DNA from: Herpetosiphon aurantiacus DSM 785
Lineage (GTDB): Bacteria; Chloroflexota; Chloroflexia; Chloroflexales; Herpetosiphonaceae
Assembly (NCBI GenBank): GCA_000018565.1
Contig: CP000875.1
Location: 3,425,199-3,489,198 of the forward strand
Length of the DNA: 64,000 nucleotides
Reading direction: 5' to 3'
Shown: piece after piece, positions 17,180 to 24,541 of the stretch
Position numbering within the stretch: the first letter of the stretch is position 1
Layout: each line of letters opens with the position of its first letter
The notes under the pieces: model-generated
What the model saw: only the letters and a program-made list of their open reading frames with translations
Told to the model about the DNA's origin: nothing
Databases searched by the model: none
Made by a program: the position numbers and the translations under genes

Positions 17180-17573
17180 TAAAGTCATCACAATTCAGAG
17201 CGACCTCGACATTGTGGCGGCACGGATGGCGGCCCGCGATATGGCTAAGGCAATGGGCTTTGGCGCTATCGACCAAGCACGGATTGCTACCGCGATCTCC
17301 GAACTGGCGCGGAATATTTATCTCTACGCCGGTGAAGGTACTGTCACTGTCAGTGAAATTCAACAGGGGCTCCGCAAGGGGCTTCAGGTCGTTTGCGAAG
17401 ACCAAGGGCCAGGGATCGAGGATATTAGCCTCGTGATGCAGGATGGCTATACCACCTCTAAGGGGATGGGGATGGGCATGCCAGGTGCAAAACGGCTCAT
17501 GGATGAGTTCGAAATTGAGTCGGTGGTCGGCGAAGGTACCAAAATTACCTGCCGCAAATGGAAACGCCCCTAA
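17160..17573 (+). CDS. rsbT: RsbT-like switch protein-serine kinase
   Basis: The 137-residue protein is a GHKL-fold ATPase of the RsbT group, which phosphorylates RsbS and then activates a downstream partner (RsbU in Bacillus). The N-box is ATAISELARNIYLYA, the G1 box is VCEDQGPGI, and the G2 region is KGMGMGMPGAKRLMDEFEI, followed by GEGTKI. The start at 17160 has GGAG five bases upstream and overlaps rsbS by 20 bp. No RsbU phosphatase, sigma factor or anti-sigma factor follows, so its output must be encoded elsewhere. In other phyla such orphan modules feed into diguanylate cyclases or PP2C phosphatases. Confidence 0.9.
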   Translation: MRMAMPNKVITIQSDLDIVAARMAARDMAKAMGFGAIDQARIATAISELARNIYLYAGEGTVTVSEIQQGLRKGLQVVCEDQGPGIEDISLVMQDGYTTSKGMGMGMPGAKRLMDEFEIESVVGEGTKITCRKWKRP

Positions 17574-17600
17574 ACAACCGATCAGCATTCACCCCGACCA

Positions 17601-17630
17601 AGAGCAGCACCTGCTGCTCTTTATTATTTA
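17601..17630 (+). terminator. Terminator of the rsbST operon
   Basis: A 9 bp perfect stem (AGAGCAGCA/TGCTGCTCT, 17601-17620) with a 2 nt loop is followed by TTATTATTTAA, closing the two-gene operon. Confidence 0.8.
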
Positions 17631-17750
17631 ACTAGAATAGGACGCTTCCAAGGACAAAAAGATGGACAACATGGCGGACAACACGATCGTATTATCGCGA
17701 TACAATCAGTGTGTGATCATCAACAACCATTTGTTGGAGGAAGTTCGTCT

Positions 17751-18314
17751 ATGGCAGACACACTCAAGATTGTTGGGATTTCGGGCAGCTTGCGCAAGGA
17801 TTCGTATAACACGGCGTTATTGTGGGCTGCGGCTGGGTTAATGCCCGATGGCGTGGAGTTCAACATTATCCTATTGCATGATATTCCGTTATTCAATGAG
17901 GATGTTGAGCAACACGGCTTCCCAAGCAGCGTGCAACATCTACGCCAAGCAATTAGTGAAGCCGATGCTGTACTGATTGCCACGCCTGAGTACAACTACT
18001 CAATTCCTGGCGTGCTGAAAAATGCGCTCGATTGGGCTTCGCGGCCTGGTAGCGCTGGCGAGATGCCACTGAGCGGCAAGCCCTTGGGAATTATTGGCGC
18101 AAGCGTCGGAGCCTATGGCACTGCTCGCGGTCAGCACCATTTACGCCAAGTGACCGTCAATACCAACATGCATCCCTTAAATAAACCTGAGGTGATGATT
18201 ACCTTCGCAGACAAAAAGTTTAGCGATGGTCAATTACACGATGAACCAACCCGCAAGGTTGTACGTAACCATTTAGAAGCGCTTGTGGCTTGGACGAAAC
18301 GGTTAAGTCAATAA
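17751..18314 (+). CDS. NADPH-dependent FMN reductase-family protein
   Basis: The start at 17751 (MADTLKIVGISGSLRKDSYN) is preceded by TTGGAGGAAG and gives 187 residues, the usual length for this flavodoxin-fold family. The phosphate-binding loop is GISGSLRKDSYN at residues 8-19, and the second FMN loop is TPEYNYSIPGVLKNALDW with SVGAYGTARGQ. Members reduce FMN, quinones, azo dyes or chromate with NAD(P)H. It is followed 55 bp downstream by a ring-cleavage dioxygenase and an esterase on the same strand, so the three could form a small detoxification or quinone-handling operon. Confidence 0.9.
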   Translation: MADTLKIVGISGSLRKDSYNTALLWAAAGLMPDGVEFNIILLHDIPLFNEDVEQHGFPSSVQHLRQAISEADAVLIATPEYNYSIPGVLKNALDWASRPGSAGEMPLSGKPLGIIGASVGAYGTARGQHHLRQVTVNTNMHPLNKPEVMITFADKKFSDGQLHDEPTRKVVRNHLEALVAWTKRLSQ

Positions 18315-18369
18315 ATAGTTAACTTAGGGCAACCGGGTCGTCGCATGTTCACACAAAGGAGTGTTGATT

Positions 18370-19473
18370 ATGTCGATTTTGGGCTTACATCATATTACAA
18401 TTGTTAGTGCAGACGCGCAGCGAACTGTTGATTTTTACACTGGCGTACTGGGGCTGCGTTTGGTCAAGCAAACCGTGAATTTCGACGATCCCGGTTCCTA
18501 TCATCTTTATTTTGGCGATCAGCATGGCTCTGCTGGTACGATTATCACTTTTTTTGAATGGCCACGTGCGCCGCGCGGGGCAACTGGCCTTGGTGGCACG
18601 CACCACTTGGCGCTGAGCGTTACCAACGAGCAAGCTTTGCTCAAATGGAAACGCCGTTTGCTCGACGCTAAAGTGCGGGTCAACGGCCCCTACGATCGCA
18701 ACTATTTCAAATCGCTGTACTTCCGTGATCCCGATGGTACAATTCTCGAAATTGCGACCAAAGGCCCAGGCTGGACAGTCGATGAGCCATTGGAAAGCCT
18801 TGGACAAACAGCCTTGATGCCACCCAAAGAATTGATGAGCAGTAATCGTAACGAATGCGATATTGCCACGATCAATTGGCCGGAACCAGTGCCCGAAATT
18901 ACCGCCGATATGTCGTTGCACGAAGGCTTGCACCATATTTCAGCGATTGGAGCAAGCGTCGAGCGTTCGCACGAGTTTTATGCAGGCATTTTGGGCTTGC
19001 AACGGGTCAAAATGACCTATAACTTCGATGATCCAACCTCGGCGCACTGGTATTGGGGCAGCGAGAATGGCAAGCCAGGCACGGTCATGACGTATTTTGA
19101 GCGTGATCCAGCGCATACCCGGCCTGTGCGCATGGGTGCTGGCCAAACCCATCATATTGCTTTTGCAGTGGCCAACGACGATGAGCAGTTAGCATGGCGC
19201 GAACGCTTGTTGAGTTTTGGCAAACGGGTTTCGCCAGTGCAGGATCGCACCTATTTCAAAAGCATTTATACCAACGATCCCGATGGGCATATCATTGAGT
19301 TGGCAACGCTTGGGCCTGGTTTTGCAGTCGATGAACCAGTTGAGCAATTGGGCAAAACGCTGAAATTGCCACCATGGCTCGAAACTCAACGCAGCCTAAT
19401 CGAAGAACATCTTACGCCGTTGGTTATTCCATGTAGCAAATTGGCAGTGGTGGAGCAAAGTCATGCATTCTAA
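18370..19473 (+). CDS. Ring-cleaving dioxygenase, double VOC domain (MhqO/LinE-like)
   Basis: The ATG at 18370 lies 8 bp after GGAG and gives 367 residues. Two vicinal-oxygen-chelate modules pairs are visible: module 1 starts SILGLHHITIVSADAQRTVD with GGTHHLALSV and DPDGTILEIATKGPG; module 2 starts GLHHISAIGASVERSHEF with TYFKSIYTNDPDGHIIELA. The His, His and Glu metal ligands (GLHH, THHL/THHI, LEIA/IELA) are present in both. Bacterial relatives such as MhqO and MhqE cleave hydroquinones or catechols and are induced by quinone stress. Its position between an FMN/quinone reductase and an esterase fits that role, as in the Bacillus mhqNOD operon. Confidence 0.9.
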   Translation: MSILGLHHITIVSADAQRTVDFYTGVLGLRLVKQTVNFDDPGSYHLYFGDQHGSAGTIITFFEWPRAPRGATGLGGTHHLALSVTNEQALLKWKRRLLDAKVRVNGPYDRNYFKSLYFRDPDGTILEIATKGPGWTVDEPLESLGQTALMPPKELMSSNRNECDIATINWPEPVPEITADMSLHEGLHHISAIGASVERSHEFYAGILGLQRVKMTYNFDDPTSAHWYWGSENGKPGTVMTYFERDPAHTRPVRMGAGQTHHIAFAVANDDEQLAWRERLLSFGKRVSPVQDRTYFKSIYTNDPDGHIIELATLGPGFAVDEPVEQLGKTLKLPPWLETQRSLIEEHLTPLVIPCSKLAVVEQSHAF

Positions 19474-20086
19474 TCCGATTATTCAAACTGGAACTAACCT
19501 CGAAAACGCCACAGGAGCCATGATTATGCTGCATGGACGCGGCGCTGATGCTGCCAGCATCCTCAGTTTGAGCCAAGCATTTGAGCGGCCAGATTGGGCC
19601 TATCTTGCGCCCCAAGCCGATAATCATACCTGGTATCCACAGCGTTTTGTCGAGCCAGTCGCGGTCAATCAACCAGCACTCGATTTTGCCTTGGCAGCGG
19701 TTGGTCGCGCCGTGGCCGAGGCCGAAGCTCTCAAGATTCCGCGCAATAAGATTGTGGTGTTGGGTTTTTCGCAGGGTGCATGTTTGGCCTTGGAATGGGT
19801 GGCCCGCTATGGTCAGGGCTTGGCTGGCGTAATTGCGCTCAGCGGCGGCCTGATTGGCGCTGGCACGCATTTGACCAGCTATAGCACGAACCTCGCAGGC
19901 ACAACGGCATTTCTCGGCTGTAGCGACCGTGATTTTCATATTGCTGCCGAACGGGTGCGCGAAAGTGCTAGCGTTTTTGAGCAAGCTGGGGCCATCGTCG
20001 ATCTGCGGCTTTACCCAAATATGGGCCACACCGTCAACGACGATGAAATTAGCGCAATTCAAGCTTTGTTGGGCAAGTTAGTTTAG
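19463..20086 (+). CDS. Alpha/beta-hydrolase, carboxylesterase/phospholipase family (MhqD-like)
   Basis: The protein has 207 residues with the short carboxylesterase fold: oxyanion HGRGADAASI near residue 25, nucleophile elbow VVLGFSQGACLALE with the catalytic Ser, GCSDRDFHI supplying the Asp, and NMGHTVNDDEI supplying the His. It overlaps the dioxygenase by 11 bp, so the genes are co-translated. In Bacillus the order mhqN (nitroreductase), mhqO (dioxygenase), mhqD (this esterase family) is a quinone-resistance operon, and the gene types here match that order. The function is inferred from family and context. Confidence 0.88.
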   Translation: MHSNPIIQTGTNLENATGAMIMLHGRGADAASILSLSQAFERPDWAYLAPQADNHTWYPQRFVEPVAVNQPALDFALAAVGRAVAEAEALKIPRNKIVVLGFSQGACLALEWVARYGQGLAGVIALSGGLIGAGTHLTSYSTNLAGTTAFLGCSDRDFHIAAERVRESASVFEQAGAIVDLRLYPNMGHTVNDDEISAIQALLGKLV

Positions 20087-20095
20087 TTGGTAGCA

Positions 20096-20200
20096 TGCCC
20101 TCATCCCCAACCCTTCTCCCACTGCGGCGGGAGAAGGGCCTTCTACCCATCAGGATTGGATGGTTCCCCCTCGCCTGCTGGGCGGGAGCAGGGGCGAGCT
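20096..20200. repeat. Palindromic intergenic repeat family A, second copy
   Basis: CCCTCATCCCCAACCCTTCT at 20099 with CCCACTGCGGCGGGAGAAGG, followed by CCCCCTCGCCTGCTGGGCGG, repeats the arrangement seen at 13832-13942. The right arm is more diverged here. No gene lies in the 410 bases between the esterase and the tRNA. Confidence 0.75.
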
Positions 20201-20275
20201 TACAAGGGTCGGTTTTCGCTGTGACCCACGGATACGCTGGTTCATCGATGAATGCATACATATCCTTGATTGCCC

Positions 20276-20330
20276 TTGAGGGGGTGCAGGGGGATTAAAG
20301 CCCCCTGCGTCTCTCGCCTTGAGGCGGGAC
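20276..20330. repeat. Intergenic repeat family B (GGGGGTGCAGGGGGAT type)
   Basis: TGAGGGGGTGCAGGGGGATT and AAAGCCCCCTGCGTCTCTCG form an imperfect palindrome with arms GCAGGGGG/CCCCCTGC. The same element borders the IS4 insertion near 62512 and 63968-64000. From 20331 to the tRNA promoter I see no further feature. Confidence 0.7.
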
Positions 20331-20443
20331 GGAAGGGTGGTGATCTCAATATGTGACTGCTAGCACGTTTATGGTTAAACCCTCCCTCGAAAAGAGCGAG
20401 AAGCTAAAGGGAAGACAATGTTTGATGCTCGGTTTCGTGCAAT

Positions 20444-20472
20444 TTGACAAACAAACTATTCTCCGCTATAAT
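20444..20472 (+). promoter_or_regulatory. Consensus sigma-70-type promoter of tRNA-Pro
   Basis: TTGACA at 20444-20449 and TATAAT at 20467-20472 are both perfect consensus with the ideal 17 bp spacing. The predicted transcription start is near 20479, leaving a 22 nt leader before the tRNA. Confidence 0.88.
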
Positions 20473-20500
20473 GCCACGCGCAACGATAAAACAAAAGCAA

Positions 20501-20576
20501 CGGGGTGTAGCGCAGTTGGTAGCGCGCGACGTTTGGGACGTTGAGGTCGTAGGTTCGAATCCTATCACCCCGACCA
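20501..20576 (+). tRNA. tRNA-Pro (anticodon TGG)
   Basis: The acceptor arm CGGGGTG (20501-20507) pairs with CACCCCG (20566-20572). The D-arm TAGCGCAGTTGGTAGCGCG, anticodon arm CGACG-TTTGGGA-CGTTG giving anticodon TGG, and T-arm GTAGG-TTCGAAT-CCTAT are all complete. The 3' ACCA end is encoded. The molecule is 76 nt. It has its own promoter and terminator. Confidence 0.97.
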
Positions 20577-20579
20577 CTA

Positions 20580-20612
20580 CAACGAGGGCAATTTGCTCTC
20601 GTTGTTTTTTTG
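20580..20612 (+). terminator. Terminator of tRNA-Pro
   Basis: An 11 bp stem (CAACGAGGGCA/TGCTCTCGTTG with one G-T pair, 20580-20604) and a 3 nt loop are followed by seven T residues. It ends the tRNA transcript before trpD. Confidence 0.88.
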
Positions 20613-20636
20613 TTGTTTTGCTGCAAGGAGCCAACC

Positions 20637-21653
20637 ATGCAGATTCGCGATGCGATTATTACGGTTACCAATCGAACGGATTTAAGCCAAGACGATGCGG
20701 CGGCGGTGATGGAGCAGATGATGAATGGCGAGGCCACGCCAGCCCAAATCGCGGCCTTGCTCACGGCGTTACATTTCAAAGGTGAAACTGACGCAGAAAT
20801 TGCTGGTATGGCCCAAGTGATGCGGGCTAAATCGCTTGCCGTGCCCCACGATGGCGGCGTGGTCGATACCTGTGGCACTGGTGGCGATCATTCAAATACC
20901 TTCAATATTTCAACGACTGCAGCGTTTGTGGCAGCAGGTGCAGGCGCAACCGTCGCCAAACACGGCAATCGCGCTATGTCGTCGAAATGTGGATCAGCCG
21001 ATGTGCTCGAAGGTTTGGGGGTCAATATCGAGCTTGATGCTGAAGGTGTGGCCCGCTGTTTGCGCCAAGCAGGCATCGGCTTTATGTTTGCGCCTAAGTT
21101 TCATCCCGCAATGCGTTATGCTGGGCCAGTGCGCCGCGAAATTGGCATTCGCACGATTTTCAATGTCTTGGGGCCACTGACCAACCCAGCCCGCGCCGAA
21201 TATCAGGTGATTGGGGTTGCTAACGCAGGTTTGGCCGAAAAATTGGCCAATGCTCTAAGCAAAATGGGTATTCGCCGTGCCTTGGTGGTGCATGGCAGCG
21301 ATGGGCTTGATGAAATTTCAATCAGCGCCTCAACCTTGGTGTTTGATGTGCGAGCTGGGGCTACTCCCCAAGCCTCGACAATTAGCCCTAGTGATTTTGG
21401 TCTAAGCCTTGCGCCGCGTGAAGCAATTGCTGGTGGCTCAGTCGAGGAAAATGTGGCCATGACCAAGGCAATTCTTGAGGGTAGCGATACTGGCCCACGT
21501 CGCGATATTGTGCTCTTGAATGCCGCCGCCGCATTGGTTGCTTGTGAACGCGCCGATTCGTTTGGCGAGGCTTTGCGTCAAGCTCAACAGGCCATCGACA
21601 CTGGCAGCGCCAATCAGCGTATGCAACGAATGATCGAGGCCAGCAACGGCTAG
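20637..21653 (+). CDS. trpD: Anthranilate phosphoribosyltransferase
   Basis: The ATG at 20637 follows CAAGGAG and gives 338 residues, the normal length. The enzyme joins anthranilate to PRPP in tryptophan synthesis. Visible motifs are GEATPAQIAALLTALHFKGE in the N-terminal helical domain, DTCGTGGDHSNTFNIST (the PRPP pyrophosphate loop), KHGNRAMSSKCGSADVLEGL, and the anthranilate-site GIGFMFAPKFHPAMRY. FNVLGPLTNPA is also characteristic. No other trp gene is adjacent, so it is a dispersed pathway gene. Its stop overlaps by 4 bp the stop of the convergent glycosyltransferase gene. Confidence 0.96.
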   Translation: MQIRDAIITVTNRTDLSQDDAAAVMEQMMNGEATPAQIAALLTALHFKGETDAEIAGMAQVMRAKSLAVPHDGGVVDTCGTGGDHSNTFNISTTAAFVAAGAGATVAKHGNRAMSSKCGSADVLEGLGVNIELDAEGVARCLRQAGIGFMFAPKFHPAMRYAGPVRREIGIRTIFNVLGPLTNPARAEYQVIGVANAGLAEKLANALSKMGIRRALVVHGSDGLDEISISASTLVFDVRAGATPQASTISPSDFGLSLAPREAIAGGSVEENVAMTKAILEGSDTGPRRDIVLLNAAAALVACERADSFGEALRQAQQAIDTGSANQRMQRMIEASNG

Positions 21654-22645
21654 CGTTGAGCGATCAATTGGCCGAGTGCTTGATTTTCACGCCAAATTGC
21701 CAGTGGTGAACGGGCTGGTTTAATCCAATGATCAAGCTCAGCGATGCTAGCCGTGCGGCGAGCTTGAATTGCTTGGCGCTGTTGGCGTAGTTGGGGCAGT
21801 TGGCGCAAGGCATGCAAACGCCCGCTGACCGTTGTCCAGCGGCGGCGCACGATAGCCTGTGCACAAGCCAAACCATCGTAAGCTAGCATTAATGGGAGAG
21901 CGCGGGCCAACAACGGCGTTGGCCAGCAACGCAAAATTACCCGCCAGCGATTACGCGCAATCAGCCAATCCTTAAAGGGCGAACCTTCGCCGCCAGTGGC
22001 CGAGTAGATATGCCGAGCGACGGCCTGCGGGGCTAGCACGGTTTGCCATTCGCGCAACTGCAAACGCCAAGCCAAATCGACATCTTCCAAATAGGCAAAA
22101 TAGCCTTCATCGAACATGCCGACATCGGCTAAAGCGGCACGTCGATAGGCTACCGCTCCACCGCTGCCACCCCAAATTGGGCTTGGTTGGCTGGCTAATT
22201 GAGCAACTGGCTGCAACAACCCAGCATCAGTTGCCACGCCATCGCGATAGAGCTGAATTCCGGCTGAGGCGATGATTTCAGGTCGATGCGCGAACGTCAT
22301 CAGACCAGCGCTAGCAGCAAGCGTTGGTTGGTGCTGAAACGGCGCGAGAATCGCCGAGATAAAATTTGGCTCAACGATTGCATCATTATTCAACAACAAC
22401 AGCACATCGCCACGCGCCACATGCAAGCCAACATTGACCCCACCGCTAAATCCACGATTGTTGGTGAGCGCCAACAAGCGCACTTGGGGATAATGTTGAT
22501 GCAGCCACGCCGCCGAGCCATCATGTGAGCCATTATCCACCACCAACACTTCGATTGAAGCATCGCATTGGGGCAATAAGGCGTTGAGGCAATCAGCGAG
22601 CAGTGCTCGGCCATTCCAATTTAAAATAATGATAGAACAATTCAT
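21650..22645 (-). CDS. Family 2 glycosyltransferase
   Basis: The 331-residue protein has a GT-A fold: MNCSIIILNWNGRALLADCL at the N-terminus, VVDNGSHDGSAAWL, NRGFSGGVNVG, LLLNNDAIVEP (the DxD-equivalent), GGSGGAVAYRR and YFAYLEDVDLAWRL. These match the rhamnosyltransferase-like group also seen in the N-terminal half of the 8215-10740 protein. The last 90 residues are Arg/Gln-rich and probably peripheral to the membrane. Substrates are unknown; surface polysaccharide synthesis is the likely role. Its stop codon shares four bases with that of trpD. Confidence 0.9.
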   Translation of the reverse strand: MNCSIIILNWNGRALLADCLNALLPQCDASIEVLVVDNGSHDGSAAWLHQHYPQVRLLALTNNRGFSGGVNVGLHVARGDVLLLLNNDAIVEPNFISAILAPFQHQPTLAASAGLMTFAHRPEIIASAGIQLYRDGVATDAGLLQPVAQLASQPSPIWGGSGGAVAYRRAALADVGMFDEGYFAYLEDVDLAWRLQLREWQTVLAPQAVARHIYSATGGEGSPFKDWLIARNRWRVILRCWPTPLLARALPLMLAYDGLACAQAIVRRRWTTVSGRLHALRQLPQLRQQRQAIQARRTASIAELDHWIKPARSPLAIWRENQALGQLIAQR

Positions 22646-22646
22646 A

Positions 22647-22675
22647 CAAAAAAAGCGATTGGTTACCCAATCGCT
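22647..22675 (-). terminator. Terminator of the DivIC-like gene
   Basis: On the minus strand a 9 bp stem (AGCGATTGG/CCAATCGCT, 22654-22675) with a 4 nt loop is followed by seven T residues (A7 at 22648-22654). It also overlaps the ribosome-binding region of the glycosyltransferase gene downstream. Confidence 0.82.
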
Positions 22676-22692
22676 CGATCCTTCATCCGAAA

Positions 22693-23148
22693 TTAAGAAT
22701 CAAATAACACTTCCAGCCAACGCCGCCAATTGGGCGTTGAGTCCACAGGCGGCAAGGCCACAGGCTCAGCGGCGGGAGCTTCTAAGGCAATCGTTGGCGA
22801 AACCGTCAACGTTGGCGTAACCACACTGACATGCAACACCACATCGCCTGGTTTGGCCATATCGAGCATGTCGCGGGCCGCCAATTCAATCGCCGCATCG
22901 GAGCGCACATAGGCAGCGCGATCACGCAGGGCTTGGCTTTCGGCGGCCAAACGGGCATTTTCGGCTTCCAAGGCTTGAGCCTGTTGCTCCATGGTATAGC
23001 CTTGCACCACCAAACTGCCAAATAGCACCATCAAATAGAGCGCAAAGGCTGCCAAGCCCCAAGTTACGGCCAGCGTCGCCCCACTGCGCAATTGGGTTGG
23101 TTGCGGAATCTGTGGTTTACGCCATTGTGGCCAGCGCCAACGAGCCAT
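22693..23148 (-). CDS. Septum formation initiator (DivIC/FtsB-like) protein
   Basis: The ATG at 23148 is preceded by GAGG and gives 151 residues. The layout is a basic, Pro-rich cytoplasmic tail (1-35), one membrane helix (about 38-60, AVTWGLAAFALYLMVLFGSL), then an extracytoplasmic coiled coil (MEQQAQALEAENARLAAESQ), then AAIELAARDMLDMAKPGDVV. That last segment, an Ala-rich helix ending in a low-complexity motif, is the family's conserved patch (usually YIExxARExLGMVKPGE). Such proteins link to the divisome. Downstream residues form a Pro-rich tail. The neighbours (bactofilin and DUF4446) suggest a cell-envelope/shape cluster. Confidence 0.85.
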   Translation of the reverse strand: MARWRWPQWRKPQIPQPTQLRSGATLAVTWGLAAFALYLMVLFGSLVVQGYTMEQQAQALEAENARLAAESQALRDRAAYVRSDAAIELAARDMLDMAKPGDVVLHVSVVTPTLTVSPTIALEAPAAEPVALPPVDSTPNWRRWLEVLFDS

Positions 23149-23250
23149 AACATCATCCTCAGGTTTAGATAGTCGTGTTAGCCTAGCACATCGCTTGGGC
23201 AAAAAACTGCCTTGATCGATGACAAATTGCTAACAATCAGCATTGAGGAA

Positions 23251-23688
23251 TTAAACCCCGCTTGGCTCTTCGTTTAAGCGTGAGCGTGGAGCATCGAGCA
23301 ACAATGGCTCATCGATATTTGAAGTCATGCTGCTTTGGCCACGGAACAAGCCACCTGGCTCGATATGTAACGAAGCGGCAGTAATATCGCCCCAAACCTT
23401 GCCCGAAGGCGAGATTTCCAGTTGCTCAGTCGCGATGATTTCGCCTTTGACTGCGCCTGAAACGTGGATATTCTGGGCCTTGAGCGTAGCAATAACCCGC
23501 CCAGTTGAGCCAACGATCAAATTGCCAAGCACCTCGATCTCGCCCTCAACAGAGCCATCAACCCGAACATTCCCGTCGGATTTGAGGGTTCCAACAAAGG
23601 TGGTATTGGCTCCAATCACGGTTTCGGGCTTGCCGGTTGGCGATTGGGCGATTGGTTGTACCACTTTTTTGTTACCGAATAAGCTCAT
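23251..23688 (-). CDS. Bactofilin-family cytoskeletal protein
   Basis: The 145-residue protein carries a bactofilin (DUF583) domain, a right-handed beta-helix that self-polymerises without nucleotide. Regular six-residue turns with small residues are visible from GANTTFVGTLKSDGNVRVDG through GEIEVLGNLIVGSTGRVIA and GAVKGEIIATEQLEISPSGK to GDITAASLHIEPGGLFRG (residues about 26-118). Short disordered tails flank the core, as usual. Bactofilins position wall-modifying enzymes and affect shape. Its start overlaps the stop of the DUF4446 gene by 4 bp (ATGA type), so the two are co-translated. Confidence 0.92.
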   Translation of the reverse strand: MSLFGNKKVVQPIAQSPTGKPETVIGANTTFVGTLKSDGNVRVDGSVEGEIEVLGNLIVGSTGRVIATLKAQNIHVSGAVKGEIIATEQLEISPSGKVWGDITAASLHIEPGGLFRGQSSMTSNIDEPLLLDAPRSRLNEEPSGV

Positions 23689-24215
23689 GAATTGCCTCCT
23701 GTTGTAGCGGGTTGAGCTGCTGATTCCACTGAGGTAAATTGACCAAGGGCTTGCGCAATTGATGCAACTTCTTCTTCGGAAAGCGTATGGGTTGATTGGC
23801 CGCGTTGCACAGCCTTGGCGTAGGTGCGCACCCCTGAACGACTGTAGATACTGCTCAGGACAACCCCACTTTGTTCGCCATCGAGCAGCGCCAAAGCATA
23901 ACTTTGATCGCCGCCAACATCGCCAAAGGGATTAAAGCGCACAAGCCCAACATGATGCAGGCTGCTGCGGCCCAAACGCCGAACTTCACGTTCGAGGGCG
24001 GTTATTTGATCATCGTGATGCGCAACTTGCAGCGAGCGCTGAAGCCAAATATCTTCAAGATGTTCAGCATCAACGCCTTTAGTGAGGGTAGTGTAGCGTT
24101 GATCGATGGCGCTCAGCCGTTTGCTTAAACGCCCGATCCAGATCAGCAAGCCGATAATCAGTAGGCCGCTGCCGATCCATAAGTAGAAGCCATAGGTTGT
24201 CCAAAAAGCTATCAA
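23685..24215 (-). CDS. DUF4446 membrane protein
   Basis: The protein has 176 residues. One N-terminal membrane helix (about residues 8-28) is followed by a coiled coil (DAEHLEDIWLQRSLQVAHHD with ITALEREVRRLG) and then the conserved DUF4446 core, VGLVRFNPFGDVGGDQSYAL, ALLDGEQSGVVLSSIYSRSG and RTYAKAVQRGQSTHTLSEEE. The function is not established. In Firmicutes, DUF4446 genes commonly sit near ParB/Soj and the chromosome-segregation locus; here the partner is bactofilin, which supports a role at the membrane in morphogenesis. The protein ends in a short Ala/Thr-rich tail. Confidence 0.88.
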   Translation of the reverse strand: MIAFWTTYGFYLWIGSGLLIIGLLIWIGRLSKRLSAIDQRYTTLTKGVDAEHLEDIWLQRSLQVAHHDDQITALEREVRRLGRSSLHHVGLVRFNPFGDVGGDQSYALALLDGEQSGVVLSSIYSRSGVRTYAKAVQRGQSTHTLSEEEVASIAQALGQFTSVESAAQPATTGGNS

Positions 24216-24541
24216 GGATATGCCTCGTCTTCAAAACTGCCCTTTATTATAAACGAGGCTATCACCCTCACGCAAACGCCAACCGAAAACAGACATAAGG
24301 ATGAAGGATGAAGAACAAGGCGGAAGGCAAAAGGCAAAAAAGGTAGCAGGGAATAGTAGCTAATCAAATCAATCTGTGGAATCTGTGACTAAAAACAGCA
24401 ATTTGTGGCGACAATAGCCAAAAACCCATAGCCTAATCTTTGTGTTCTTCGTGTCCTTCGTGGATCATCCCTTTGCGCTTATTTTGCATAACTCAGCGAA
24501 ATCGGCTAGCATAGAGTGCTGATTATCGTAGGAGTGTGGGT
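24216..24541. other. Intergenic stretch with decayed short repeats
   Basis: This 326-base gap separates two divergent genes. It contains AAGGATGAAGGATGAAGAAC, GGCGGAAGGCAAAAGGCAAA and a TTCTTCGTGTCCTTCGTGG string shared with 10755-10816 and 59640-59768. I see no ORF, RNA gene or confident promoter in it. Confidence 0.55.

Noticed and set aside
19424-20062. 212-residue antisense ORF within the esterase gene
   Set aside because: The plus-strand frame has a full catalytic triad, and the antisense frame has no recognisable domain or ribosome-binding site.
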